Shown here one piece after another: positions 1-11,539 of a stretch of 64,000 nucleotides of DNA (position 1 is the first letter of the stretch; each line of letters opens with the position of its first letter). A program made the translations under genes and the position numbers. The stretch comes from Branchiostoma floridae (Eukaryota; Chordata; Leptocardii; Amphioxiformes; Branchiostomatidae): contig NW_023365775.1 of the NCBI RefSeq assembly GCF_000003815.2, positions 226,282 through 290,281 on the forward strand, written 5' to 3'. The notes beneath the pieces are model-generated. The model did not search any database, was not told the origin of the DNA, and was given only the letters and a program-made list of their open reading frames with translations.

Positions 1-129
1 CGTACACGACATCAAATCTGATTTACAACACAGTATCAAGAGACAACAGTTCACTTGTCAACAATGGTATGTCAATTTGTCGACATTTCACTGTCGGGGT
101 GCATATTTTCTGTGTAGACTGTACAGTAC

Positions 130-830
130 AGGTAGAAATGACAAACATCGATGGTAGTCAGATCAGTCCTACTCAAATGAAGTCTCCAACGGAGAAATAG
201 TTTACAGATGAGTTGTTGGTGTAATTGATAAATGAACGATGTCACATTAAACGCTGTGTCTTGTATAGTACATGGCTACGTCAACTCTCATAACATGTTG
301 GTCGTAGGAAACTAAGCATAATTATGAAAGTTGACGCTGTCTCTTTTTGATCACAATTAACTGCAGGTAACAGATGGCATTGCATAGATGTTTACATTGT
401 ACAGACACTCCAACAAAACGTGAAATGTTGATGATGATGTTTCCAGAAAGACATTACAAACATCGATTTTACTCATATCAATCCTCCTTAAATCCAATCA
501 TGTATGTATATAATGAAGATTGTTAAATGCAGCATTAAGTTAACGGTCAAATGATGTACTGTAAACTGTTGGTGCGATTGGTAAATGAACTATGTCACAT
601 TAAACACAGTTTTCCGTACAATAAGTCATGGTACATCAACTCTCATAATGTAACGGTCATGGGGTACTCAGCATAATCATGAAAGTTGACGCAGTCTCTT
701 GTCCATCACCATTTGCTGCAGATACCAGGTGACTAGATGTCAACATTCTACAGACACTCCAACAAAACGTGAAAATTTTAAAATGACAAATCTCGAACAT
801 CTCGGGATTTGGTTTAAAAAATTTAGATGA
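130..830. repeat. Degenerate tandem repeat, ~350 bp unit, two copies
   Basis: The stretch 'aatgaac.atgtcacattaa' occurs at 231 and 584, and 'acagacactccaacaaaacg' at 401 and 750, so the unit is about 350 bp. A fragment of a further copy precedes position 200. Reading frames are not conserved between copies (the open frame on the minus strand at 657-995 is stopped in the first copy), so I treat it as non-coding. Confidence 0.7.
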
Positions 831-2360
831 ACCCAATGTTGATTGTACTTTAACCAGTTTAGTAAGACGTCTGCAGCTTTGTTGACTGTTTAAACTGATT
901 TTCCTATCAATAAGATAATGTTTTGCTGGTGTGTCGTTACCCTGTCCAAATAGAACCGTCATTTCCATGTATACATTTCCTCGGGTTCTAGACAACTGCT
1001 GGATTCATGAAGGACTAAAAAAACTAGTTGGACTGGAATCAGTTTTACAATTTGTAGTTCTCGAATGCTGACATAAAATGTTTAATAATGCAGGTCATTT
1101 TACGCTTGTAAAATTAAAGATGGATGATCGATATTTGGAACAAACATTTTGAATCCTCTATCTAATTTCCTCAAGTTTAAACATAGATGACTTAAGGTAG
1201 TCCCATCATTCTTTTTAAATCATCAGTAAGATGTGTTAAGTTCCTAGTACTTTCCAATGATGAACCAAACAGTTTATCAATTCACTAGGACGAATGCAAA
1301 CGTTTTCATCATGAATTAGATGAACAAAATATAATGCTAAATATTACGTAGTGGATTAGCCAAAACAGAATCAGAATAAAGTAAGTAAGGTATGGTAAGA
1401 AAAGGCAACTAAGGTAAGGATGGGTGAGGCAAGGTAAGGTAACGTTAGGTATTAACTTAGATAAGACACTGCACAGGTAGTAAAAAAGATTTTCTATGCA
1501 GTAGAATGAAAAGACATTTCAATTGACGAGTATCAAGATATCCGAATGGTTCAAAACAGAAATATTGTAAATACAGAAGTGGCATTACGAATGTACAGAG
1601 AACATTTCTTTTCACATAGTCACGTGTTTTTCAAGAGGCGACGTTTCAATGACCACCTGTCATCTTTTTAGGGCAAACATGATTGGTTATTTTGCCAAGA
1701 AGAAGGAATAGAAATAAACGCTCACGGATCATATTGTAAGAAATAACTGCGCAATGGGTTTGGATGCAGCCATTGTGATACATATACAGAGAGGACAGCA
1801 AATGTATTAGTTGGATCAAGAAGGCCGTAAGGTCCGAAAATCCACTCCAGTCATGACATGTGAAGGGGTATAGACTTGGCCAAGTTTGGGATCGCTTTCT
1901 CTATAGGTAGAGACAACTGTATTGTTCGTTTTACGTTTGGAGCCGCTTTATATAAATGTTGCTTAACAGTAGATGCGTATGTAACAGTATTTCACAATCG
2001 GGACTGTCCTATATTAGCAACGGTTGGTCAAAGGATCATGTCCTCTTGAAAAACTGTGATAATTAACACAGAGCATATCCGATCCCACACTATCACTCTT
2101 TTAAAATCCCCGTTCTTGTAAAAAGAAAGCGAATCATGACTTAACACGTCTTCCTCCAAGCTCCAAGCCTAGTTGTCCAGTCCTAAAAGACAATTATAGA
2201 AAACGTTCATTAGAGAATTGAGTCACAATCCACGGACTTTCTTTTACGACAAACACTTGTTGCCTCACAGAAGATATCTGATGAACACTCTGTTTCCTTG
2301 ACAAGTGCTAGCTAGGAGATAAGGGACATTTTATACAACGACTTTGACAGTCATTATTAG
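831..2360. other. Stretch with no gene seen
   Basis: No exon with plausible splice sites and coding character was recognised. Positions 1378-1450 hold a degenerate GTAAG/GGTAA-rich simple sequence. A minus-strand ATTAAA near 2361 could serve as poly(A) signal for the gene ending at 2612, but it is weak evidence. Confidence 0.4.
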
Positions 2361-2611
2361 TCTTTAATCATAGAACCATGAAATGTTAGTAGACGAGTTT
2401 CTACTTATGACAGTAGTGTACTATTAAGACAAGAATCGATTTCTGATAACCTTTAAAGTTATGAGACACTTGCACAATGCTAATTGCTGGTACAGAAGAC
2501 GATAATACATGGAATTGATAATAATAAAAAGTTTTACTATTGGAAAAATTAAGACGGCCTGGTGAATAACCTAATAAAACAACAGAATGTCACCTACCGA
2601 CGACATCGTTC

Positions 2612-2706
2612 TCACGGTTGTTTTGCAGTCATGTTGTTTGCAAGGACAACGGCCATGTTCAGGAGGACCACGACCCATGCGACTCCAATTGAAGGTCCCA
2701 TGGCGG
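2612..2706 (-). CDS. Gene 1 exon 5: C-terminal hydrophobic segment and stop
   Basis: Acceptor ...gttcaacag/CCGCCATGG is frame-compatible with the phase-1 donor of exon 4 and reads AAMGPSIG then VAWVVVLLNMAVVLA, then NNMTAKQP and TGA. An alternative is that the Kozak-like GCCGCCATGG starts a different gene with its own signal peptide, continuing off the left edge through a donor at CC/GTGAGA. The phase match and the in-frame stop favour the terminal-exon reading. Confidence 0.6.
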
Positions 2707-5700
2707 CTGTTGAACATATACACCGAATAAAATGTTAGCATGAATGTTCATGGTTGTTGGTAGAATACCTTATGGAAAAATGAGGCAACTCTATTTCATT
2801 CCGTACCGACATCCGTGGAGCAAAAATTTGTTGTTGCTGTGCTACGAGAACGCTGTGAATGTCAAGACGCCTAATTTTGGGGGGTTCCAAAAGTAAGGGA
2901 ATCATCGTCCAGCCTGTATTTGCGCCGTTTCAACTGCCCAAAATATCCAATAATGATGTATATGTGTTAATATGTTGTTGTAAATGTCAAAATCATACAA
3001 ATTTTCTCGAGTTTTGATGCCCTGGTATCGCTATGGTTCCCTTTAAAGAAAAATTGATGCAGTACAAGCCGAAACAAGCAGTTGGCATCGATGAATTTTC
3101 CACAATTTCCTAAAGATAGGGGTGTTTTTTTTTAATATTGCATTGCATATAAAGAAAGTAACGATAGAAAGGAAGCAACTTCCGTTATCACATACATAGG
3201 TACTGCCTGATCATGTGCCAAAGTACATAGTACTGATCCAATGAGCCGCTCGTAAGACACAACTGCGAACAACCAAAATTTGGACAGTTTCAAAACCTCC
3301 CGTCAGGAGGTGGTCTTCCTTTCTAGAGGTAACATAATGTTAATACAACACAGTGTACATACCGGCGCAGGTTGCATAAACCGACGGGGCGAACCGCCAT
3401 TGCTTCGAGCTCCCGTCGTACAGATACCACACTGCCCTGGTCTGGTACGGTGTCATGGCACAGTCGTACACGTAGGCGCCGCCATGGGCTTGCCCGATTT
3501 TTTGCCCGACAAACCATCGATTCTGGTCACCGATGAAGTAGAGAAAGAATCCGATGCCCCTGTTAACGTACACAGGCCTGCCGCCGCTGGTCTGGTCTGT
3601 CATGGTGTAGGTTGTCAAGAGAGAACGTTGGTAGGTGACGTCACCTTGAAGACGGACCCTCGAACAGTTTGTAATGTTGCTTACCGGCTGTGGAACTACA
3701 ACACCAGCTGGGACGTCATCTGAAATAAACAAGAAAATACAGACCTAATAGAGTAGTCAAAGCTAGATGATACGCGAGGTTGCAAAATATTGTAAAACAA
3801 CAGAGTAACCAGGATTAAAAAGGGGAAAATGAAATATCTCGGGGAGATGTAACGTAAATTGCAAATTAGAATAACTTTACATTGATTTTTTCCATTACCA
3901 TTTTTTTGTTCGAATCTCCGGACATGTCCCGTACACCATATGTGCCCTTGAAATGGAAGTTTATACGCCTGCCCTCACTTGACTCGGGTGAAAATGAGTA
4001 CCTAGCTTTGGTAAGGGACAGCCATCGGATAGGACGTTAAACGGAATTTCTTTATTGGAGGAAAGTCACCTTGAATACCTAAATGAACCCACACAATTAC
4101 CAAAATGAATAGGACTCCGGTGCTATTGGGTCAAATAAATCTGTTCGTAAACACAGTTTATACTCTTTAATACAAACCTGTTATGTTATGCCCTGGTGTG
4201 GCTTTTTCGGATATGCCATGCAATCAAAAATGTCCCTTATGCAATAACAAAATCAAATGTAGAGAATGCGACATTTTATGTGATCTAAGAAAAAAGTTGG
4301 CGTTAGTCCTACGAACCAGAGCAGGCGATCTGTACATCCGAGTTATTTCTCCACTGACGTCCGTCCCACAGAAAGAAGGTCCCGTTGATCTCGTCGGCGT
4401 AGAGGTGGGAGTCGTTGGCGTAGACATTCAGCCGGGACGTGCCCACAAGCTGCGTCCCTACACACCACTGCATCGGCAGGCTGGTATCATCACACTTATA
4501 ATACAAGAATTCGCAGGTGGCGTTGCTGTAGTACACTGGGCGGCCCTCGCGGGTGTCTCCCGTCATGGTGTAGGACGTCATCCTGGAGACCTGAAGGTTG
4601 GTGGAGCCGTATAGGACAACCGTTGGACAGCCTGACAGAGATAAATAGAGATGTAGATTTGTTAAAGGAAGCAAAACGGGTGATTGATAATTGATGTTCG
4701 TGGAAAAAGCTGTTTGTGGTTTTATGTGTTGTGGACAGCATATGAGACAGGTGCAGGGTTAGACAAGTTTTCAAAAATTCACTTGTCCTATCGGGCAAGT
4801 ACATAAAAAAATTACTTGCCTGAACCAAATTTTCACTTGCCCGAAATTTGAATTACATTTTTCTATGTATTTTCACTTTCATAAAGTTTTACTTTTGTTA
4901 TTGGCTATATTTTCCTGCGTTGACAAATGCTTGATGCAATGAGAGTAAAAGGTAACAAATATATTGGTGCACTTGACTTCAAAATCTTAATGACTTTCAC
5001 GTGCACTGATCAGACAGCATTCAAATTACAATGTCCTGCTAACCATACTAGTGAGACACAACAAAAACAGTTTGGACTGCCTGGTTCACTTTAGAAGATA
5101 TTTACTGAATTGAACTGGTCACTGAGAATAAAGTGCACATATTTTTTTCTAACAGTCAGATTCAGGGGTGAGGCACTGACTGCAAATCTGGGAATTCTTC
5201 CTAGAACTGTATGATCACCTTGATTACTTTAAAGGAATCAGTGTTTGTGCTTTTCCAACCACCTCTTGTGAAGAAATTGACACAGACATAGACATTCTGC
5301 TGCTTTTTTTAGTTTTGATATGGCCCTATCATCTAAAATCGATGTTTCTACTGGCTTAAAAATGACATGGTCAATATAGGCAGGCATACAGCCCCATGTG
5401 CTGTCACACTCTGTGGTAATTTGAGCAGGTCACATTTGGAAATTCTTACTTGCCCGTCGGGCAAGTGGGGAAGCACTTCTGCTTGCCCGAACAGCACTTT
5501 TACCTCCGGGACAATCGGGCTAATGGACTTGTTTATCCCTGACTTATGACACAGATGTACTCGGTATTTTCTTAGTCTTGATTACATTAGGATAGGAATT
5601 TAAAATGCCAGTGGGAGTCGGATAATTCACCAAACGGATTCGTTTGTAGCAGTATTGACCGATTGCCATTGTTTTTAGTATTGCCGGCCAATTTTCAATT

Positions 5701-7305
5701 TTCCACAGACAATCAGGTTTAGGTCCGGATCCTGAAATGATACTCTGGTCCTGAAAGGAATTTTTGGCACTGGTAACTACTTACCACTACTAACAACTGA
5801 TGTTCTTTCACAATTTTTTGACCTTACGTTTATTTTGGCATTCTATGGCCTAAGTTCTGTGTTTTCTGATACTTTTTTTTTCAATCTGTGGCATATATGT
5901 GCTCATTTTACAACAGCTTTGCACAATTTACTGTGTAGTCAAAAACTTTTTTTGATACGGACGAAAATTGATACGAACGTGGATGCCATCCATATAATCA
6001 AATCAACATGGCCTAATAGAACATGAATGGTTAATAGATTATGTCATTACCCCGAAGACAATCGGTTGACTAAGGACATTGTGACATAGCATTAACTTAG
6101 CCACTGTACCTCAGATAAAGTGAAGTCAGTCAAAGAACAAAATACCCTAAATGGATTTTGACCTGGTATTTTTGTGACCCTCTTTCATGGCATTCGGCCT
6201 TAATGTTTTTTTTTTCAGATATGATTCTATTTCTCCGGAAGCGGTCATGAAAATGTGGCTATGAGTCTTCTGTTATCTATTGTTCAAAAGACAGCGGGCT
6301 ATAAACAAATTCTTGTTCGTGTTAACCAGCGGAATAAGATTTTTCCTGATGGTGACATGAACCAATTGAATGCATTCAAAGTGTGTGGAGCTGACTTTTA
6401 CAAAGCTCGTTTGTGTGCAGAGATAATGTCTAGAATACACTATGAATTCCCAGGAATAGAAAAGAATTTTCTGACGGCATTCTGATACTGCTTGATTCCT
6501 GTTATCCTTATGCAGACTGTGCGGGGGGGGGGGGGGACTGGTCTGAAAGGCATATTTTACAAAAGTCTCTAATTTGGTTTAAACAATGAAATTTTAAGAT
6601 TTTCTTGCTTAACTACACTTCTTTTCATATATCTTTAATATCTAACAGATCTTAGTGTGACATTTATCATTAAATATTCATCAATTATGCTAATGTCATG
6701 ACGTAATAGGTCAAAATCCTAGATGGCCGACAATATCATAATGAAAAGTATATACAGCTTATTTTCACTCGGAATTCATCTTTACTTGGTATTTTCTTAC
6801 AGAAAACATTTTAAGTGAACGTTTTTAATCCACTTTCATGTGATTTCAGGGTCTTATATTGAAAAATATGCATCTTAAGACAGAACATACTAGCTAAAAT
6901 ACACATGACATCATTTTATGACAGAAGTCTTATAACACTTAAATATTGATAAAAATATTTATTGTTAATTTTTGTGTGATATATTTAGGTTAGGTATTAT
7001 GGGAATTCCCCATTTTAGCCAAAAAAAATCAATTAATGACGTCATATTTGCGTCATATACGTCATAATGATATGGAAATTAAAGGAATTGTGTCAGTGCA
7101 ATCTTGATTGCTAGCAGATCAGAAAAAATTGTATATGCAGTGGTGTAAATCAATAAAACTGACGATAACACGAGCTTTCCACGAATGTCTAGTAAAACGT
7201 TTAAACATGAAATATAACTTTACCTTGGGCAGTCACAGTTGCTGTCGCCACAATCAGTACCAGGGCTGTCAGCTTGCAGAAACCGGATGTACACAGACCC
7301 GCCAT
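2612..7305 (-). CDS. Gene 1: signal peptide protein with two Trp/Tyr-rich repeat domains and C-terminal TM segment
   Basis: Model join(7305-7224, 4631-4317, 3719-3363, 2706-2612), 282 residues plus stop. Residues 1-27 are a signal peptide (MAGLCTSGF...TVTAQ). Residues 28-132 and 133-251 are two copies of one domain with the pattern YTMT..(D/Q)T..GRPVY.N...FLYY..D...W.VG...(W/F)(Y/F)L(W/Y)DG..W....V...C. The last 30 residues hold a hydrophobic run (about 257-274, VAWVVVLLNMAVVLA) and a short NNMTAKQP tail, so the protein is probably a type I membrane or lipid-anchored surface protein. All domain exons are phase 1-1. I recognise the domain as recurring in invertebrate secreted proteins but cannot name it or give a function. 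The donor after the first domain (GTTCGT) is weak; reading through it gives a stop three codons later, hence a possible 134-residue secreted form. The first exon is non-coding (10084-10158). Confidence 0.7.
2750..3110. repeat. Possible dispersed repeat
   Basis: Contains gcaactctatt, gcgccgttt and aataatgatgta in the same order as a stretch at 60770-60960, suggesting diverged copies of one interspersed repeat. The match is weak by eye. Confidence 0.3.
3363..3719 (-). CDS. Gene 1 exon 4: second Trp/Tyr-rich domain
   Basis: 357 nt, phase 1-1. Acceptor ...ttatttcag/ATGACG, strong donor GCCG/GTATGT. It encodes YTMTDQTSGGRPVYVNR, RWFVGQKIG and WYLYDGSSKQW, followed by ATC. It is paralogous to exon 3. 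Confidence 0.8.
3905..4045 (+). mobile_element. 5'-truncated tRNA-derived SINE fragment
   Basis: Begins with a box-B-like gttcgaatctcc and carries the core 'cactt..actcgggtgaaaatgagtacctagct', also seen in the SINEs at 51421 and 63561. It lies in the intron between the two domain exons of gene 1. Confidence 0.6.
4317..4631 (-). CDS. Gene 1 exon 3: first Trp/Tyr-rich domain
   Basis: 315 nt, phase 1-1 if the weak donor CTCTG/GTTCGT is used. It encodes GCPTVVLYGSTNLQ then YTMTGDTREGRPVYYSN, WCVGTQLVG and FFLWDGRQW, with Cys near both ends. Unspliced continuation gives ACSGS and stop TAG at 4311-4309; an AATAAA (complement near 4050) lies about 260 bp beyond, so a short single-domain secreted transcript is possible. 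Confidence 0.75.
4754..5541. mobile_element. Non-autonomous DNA transposon with CAGGG termini
   Basis: The ends are cagggttagacaag and the complement of cagggataaacaagt, and subterminal blocks repeat the motif 'cttgcccg.cgggcaagt' in both orientations. CAGGG ends are typical of hAT elements. I could not identify a clean 8-bp target duplication. It sits in intron 2 of gene 1. Confidence 0.55.
6540..7090. mobile_element. Dispersed repeat, same family as 57537-58336
   Basis: Long co-linear similarity to the element at 57537-58336, including aggcatattttacaaaa, tttggtttaaacaatg, gatggccgacaat and cagcttattttcactcgga. The terminal repeat of the family (AACCCTATCCAGACTG) is not intact here; a run of G (about 6523-6536) lies at its left edge. 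Confidence 0.7.
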
Positions 7306-7323
7306 TGTGACAGTGTTCACCAC
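7224..7323 (-). CDS. Gene 1 exon 2: end of 5'UTR and signal peptide
   Basis: Acceptor ...tttcag/GTGGTGAAC, ATG at 7305-7303, donor CAAG/GTAAAG, ending in phase 1. The peptide is basic/polar then hydrophobic (LTALVLIVATATV) with a likely cleavage near TVTA-Q. It is homologous at DNA level to the leader exons at 27482-27581 and 46874-46967. Confidence 0.85.
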
Positions 7324-7599
7324 CTGAAACACAAATAGTTGATTAGTGTACTGTGACTGCATCACATCCTTCTGTAAGATGACAATCTTGTTGATATAAT
7401 CACCAAACTCATCTTTAGCAAAATTTAAATGTCACGCTGATCTTCGATTTTGTATCTAAAGATGGCGCTTTTGAGCATGTTTCACCACTGAGCATAACCT
7501 TTGCTCAGGGCATTTATTCCGATTTTAATAAGGCGGGGAGAATGAAAAACGAAAACAGTTGCAAGACTGTTCTTAAAGTGAATATAAATTGAGTGAACT

Positions 7600-8010
7600 C
7601 CTGTACAAGAATGGACTCTTTGTGAGGCACTGCTCAATTTTTAATTGACCAGATCGAAAACCTGTCCATTTAAAATGGACATCGCATTTAATAACTCGGT
7701 CCATTTTTTTGTATGAACCCTATCTGCTTGACAATGGACTCTTTCATTGGTATCAGCATGTAAGATAAACCGGTCGGAAAAAATTATGATAAAAATGTGA
7801 AATTTTGAATCACCAACCCAGTTTAAAATATAATCATAAAAGAAATTACTCCTCCGTGAAGAATAGACCCCCTCATTTATACTCAGATCTTATGTAAAGT
7901 AAAGTACAGCACTCCAGACACGTCATCTAAAAAATTGGACTTTTGTCATAATCAACATAATCTAAAACAATCTTTTTAAAAAAATCCCTTCTGCAAAAAT
8001 GGACATTCAA
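7600..8010. repeat. Minisatellite, ~125-135 bp unit
   Basis: The motif 'aa(g/t)aatggactctt' or a variant recurs near 7609, 7732, 7861 and 7996. The same family forms a longer array at 23400-24020 inside the lipase gene. Located in intron 1 of gene 1. Confidence 0.6.
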
Positions 8011-8099
8011 GCGTGCATCGTACGCGTGTACTAATTGTAAAAAAATGAGCAGTTCCAAAACGTGTCCACTCATCACATGGTATTTTTTATAATGAATAC

Positions 8100-8520
8100 A
8101 GTCCACATGAACACACTACACCTTCGTAGCGTATTCTGAATTTTTGACTTCATTCCAGATATTCTTTTGGCCACATTCCGACATGATTCGAAGTGGCTTG
8201 CCGTTTCGTTTCTCCATCGAATAAGATAAGAATGTTTGGAATAATGTTGGAATACCGCAGAATGCGGTCACACTGCAGTTAGAATACACTTAGAGTCCAA
8301 TTCGAATGCCATTCGATATTTCTCCACTTCGCATGTACCCCGACAGTTTTTAACATGTCAAAAACGTTCGGGCCAGTCAAAAGAACGGGAAGATAGCTGG
8401 AATGCAGTTAGAATTTCTGGAAGACACTACGAATTGCCAGGAATTGCCAGGAATAGAAAATAATTTTCATTCCGACGGCATATCGGCCAATTCTTGCTCT
8501 CGTGTGAAGGGGGCATAAAT
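8100..8520. repeat. Possible repeat copy related to 6420-6480
   Basis: Shares 'ccaggaatagaaaa.aattttc' and 'gacggcat' with 6440-6480, and is rich in GGAAT/GAATAC words. No coding capacity was seen. Confidence 0.35.
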
Positions 8521-10083
8521 GGCGTCATGACAGCCAGAGTTCCACTCTAATGAGCTGGAAGGAAAACCTGCCAGAGGACGGATGCAATTGTCCTTTGTCC
8601 CTGGCCTGGGTCAGGCCGACAGACAAGTTGTTTTTGTATGTTGAAAACATAAAAGACTTGTCTAAGTTGATCGAGGGAGATCACTTAAGCTCCTTCGGTA
8701 TTTGAAACCAAGAAAAAGTTACAAAAGGCAGGGTGCCTGCTCTAACGTCTTTAAAAAAACCAAGCCGGTCTCAGATGAAACAAATACTGCAAACAATCAC
8801 GCAAAAAAATCTAGTTAAATCTTTAGTTGTATTTCTGGAGTAGTACTATTAACAACATCCCCACATCATATCAATGGCACTTGCGTCCACAGAGCTTTGT
8901 GATTTAGAAAAACCAAATGAAGACTTCAAAACGTAAGAACAAAGTGGTGCATGTTTGAGCACCCGTACGTTCAACCTTCGAATTTTTTAACTTCAGGCCA
9001 TTTTTGCACACAAAAAAAATAAAATAAAAATAGCTGACAAAACGAACGACACGTGTCCATCATTGTAGGCATTCTGATAACTTAGACGTATATGTAGACA
9101 TATCATGAAAAAGAGAAATTAACTTGCACTTATTTTGGGGAAACCATACTGCCGTTCTTTCTGCCGGTCGAAGAACACCTAGATGTCTGCCGGGCACTAA
9201 TAGGCTTATAGATGGTCGACCGAAGCTAAGATGGGTTTCATATGTCAGAGCTTTGTTTCATTCTCATTCTTTAAAAACATATCATTTTCTTTATAATAGG
9301 CGGAATGTGGTAGCATTTGGGTTGGTGTGTCACTAAATTTCTGCTCATGTAATCATTTTCAATGTGTCTATGTTCACTCATGCACTACAAATTTCTCCAC
9401 CTCACTTCTTCCCTATTCAGGATATTGAGTTTTACCTAGTAAGTCTATCCTGACTTCGTCTGTGTCTTCGAGGTCGTTGTTTGCAAGACGTCGCCTGAGG
9501 CACGTCCAATTTTAGACGGGACTGACGGTACCGTGAGAAATGTACGGTCGACGCTGGGGCTGTTTTGAAATATGTTTAACTTCAGCTTATCTAAAAAGTT
9601 GGCAGGTGTTTACTTAAAGAACATCCTATCGTCGAAAATATCAATTTAGAAGAAGAAAAGAACAAGAACCCCTTCAGTTTATAACGCCAGGATACGACTC
9701 GCGTTTTAGACGGGAGCCGCACATTCCTGTACCCGCCCAGCCATACGAGCGCCTCGACCTGAACCGGCGGTGAAAATGTCAAACGCTTTCAATTATCTAC
9801 AAAACAGGTAAAACCTCTGAACTCTCTTTTGAAAAGGGCAGCTGTGTAACTTGGTTTCAGCAGCGGTGGAAATTGAAAAACTTTGCAGGGAAAAGACATT
9901 TAATTTTGCGGACACAAGAAATGTTATCGGCCATTCCCCTTTAAAACAAAGTCGCACGTTCGAAAAAAAAAATAGTATTTCCCGATTTGTTTTAACTGCG
10001 TAAAAGAAGCAGAAACCCGCTAGATAAAATTGCCATCATGAAAAAATTGAAAAAAAATGTATGTGGAAGAGACAGGTACTTAC

Positions 10084-10158
10084 AGGTTTGTTTTGTTGTC
10101 GACGAAGTCGGTTGTGTCAGCTAGCTGTCCACTTTCCGACTGTACCGACGAACTGGGT
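10084..10158 (-). other. Gene 1 non-coding first exon (5'UTR)
   Basis: Donor AACCT/GTAAGT fixes the 3' end. The 5' end is inferred about 25-30 bp below the TATA box. The sequence is clearly homologous to 28952-29028 (shared blocks include GTCAACAACAAAACA-like and TCGTC.GTACAGT), the first exon of the lipase gene. Confidence 0.7.
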
Positions 10159-10345
10159 GTTAAGCATATTGATATGTTCCCATATATATAGCAGCCTATA
10201 AATAGTGTAAACGTCATTCTAATCAACTATTGTTGTTGTGATTTAACCAATCACAATCGTCATATTCAGAAATGTATAGGCAGGCGCAGTGATCACACCA
10301 CCACCAAACCTAATCACACCAGCCCTCATTATCGACGAAGTGGAA
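10159..10345 (-). promoter_or_regulatory. Gene 1 core and proximal promoter
   Basis: A TATA box (tatatata, 10183-10190) lies just upstream of the first exon. An inverted CCAAT box lies at 10247-10251 within tgtgattgg on the minus strand. Blocks shared with the lipase promoter include atatatatagcagccta, ccaatcacaa.cgtca, attcagaaat, tgatcac and ctcattat, so homology covers about 160 bp upstream of the start. Confidence 0.7.
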
Positions 10346-11100
10346 TACATTGATATTAATAGTTGCCCGTACCACATGGAGACAGTGCAGGGTAATTGGA
10401 TAATTAGCTGGAAGAGACAAGTTACGCAACATGAGTTCAACAACCCCTTTTAAAACCGCACAACAAATATTTTAGCAAATGGGTTATTTGCATGCATTTC
10501 AGTGATTAACTTTACTCTAATCGACATTTACTGGCATTACAGTTACGTTGGGGGAAGGGATAGTCCCCGGGATAGGTATTCTCCTAACACACAATAAATT
10601 GTACCATTAATTTTTCATGCCTCTGCTGTTTCTAATAGAACTCGGTGTTCTAACATTCGTAATCTACTTTTTCTGTCTTTATTTTCAGAACATGCAACTT
10701 GACGGCCGGATTAGGACGGTATCCTCCTCCCTCCTCCGACAATGTACACTGAAGTGACTTAGTTTTGCTTGGTAACGAGTCCCATAACTTGAAAGCATTC
10801 AGACAGATGGCGCTTTTTACATGTATACGTCTTTTGATGCCAAAATATTAACAAAAAGTGTTTCCATTTCAACTAAATCGTAGTTGTCGAAGGCAAAGTC
10901 ATGACGGGTAGAACTATCACACGTCTTAGTCAGTTTCTGCAGGTGATGTTGAGTACTAGTCACCCCCTGTTCCAATAGAACCTCGCTACGACCGAGTGAT
11001 TTAACGGATCTCTAAAAGAACTTTATGTGTTCTGTTGTCTTTTTAGTCTAGCCTTTCTTTTTTTACATGATATTTCAATGATGAATTCAAAAATCTATTT
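10346..11100. other. Intergenic stretch, no gene seen
   Basis: No supported exon. The first ~90 bp resembles the duplicated block at 12930-13270 (attgat.ttaatagttgcccg and gtaatt..ataatta-like words). Confidence 0.4.
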
Positions 11101-11104
11101 CAGG

Positions 11105-11204
11105 GCACAGCGAGGTCGCAGCGCGATTGCCATCTTGTTGAATGGGAGACTTAGGTCCCCATCCCTCTAGACAGCAATCGCGCTGCGTTCTCATTACGAC
11201 CTAA
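11105..11204. repeat. Short inverted repeat (hairpin)
   Basis: Arms gaggtcgcagcgcgattgcc and its near complement in gacagcaatcgcgctgcg...acgacct, separated by about 35 bp. Consistent with a tiny inverted-repeat element. Confidence 0.6.
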
Positions 11205-11539
11205 CGTGAATGTGTGTAACCCTCGATTTCATACAACGAATTCCATACCTCGATTTCATACAAAATAGAAAAGTGTAACGAAAAAGACAACAAAACACCC
11301 AAAGGTAAATAGCTTCTTTTTTTCTATACAATTCGCTGAGCGATCAGTCAAAATTTTAGGTCGCAGAAATAGCGCGAAGAAATCGCTGTCCTATTCGCAA
11401 AGGGGCATCATTATCAGTACAAGAATTAGACACAATTAAACGTAGCTAGATCATCTTTGAACATCCTTAAACAGTCTTTAAAAATGATATGTCATATATA
11501 GAACGTATTGGTTAGAGATAAGTCTACTGAAGGCGTTTT

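Noticed and set aside
657-995. 112-residue minus-strand frame
   Set aside because: Within the degenerate tandem repeat and stopped in the paired copy.
3280-4614. Plus-strand frames opposite the gene 1 domain exons
   Set aside because: Antisense shadows of conserved minus-strand exons that have matching splice sites and paralogy.
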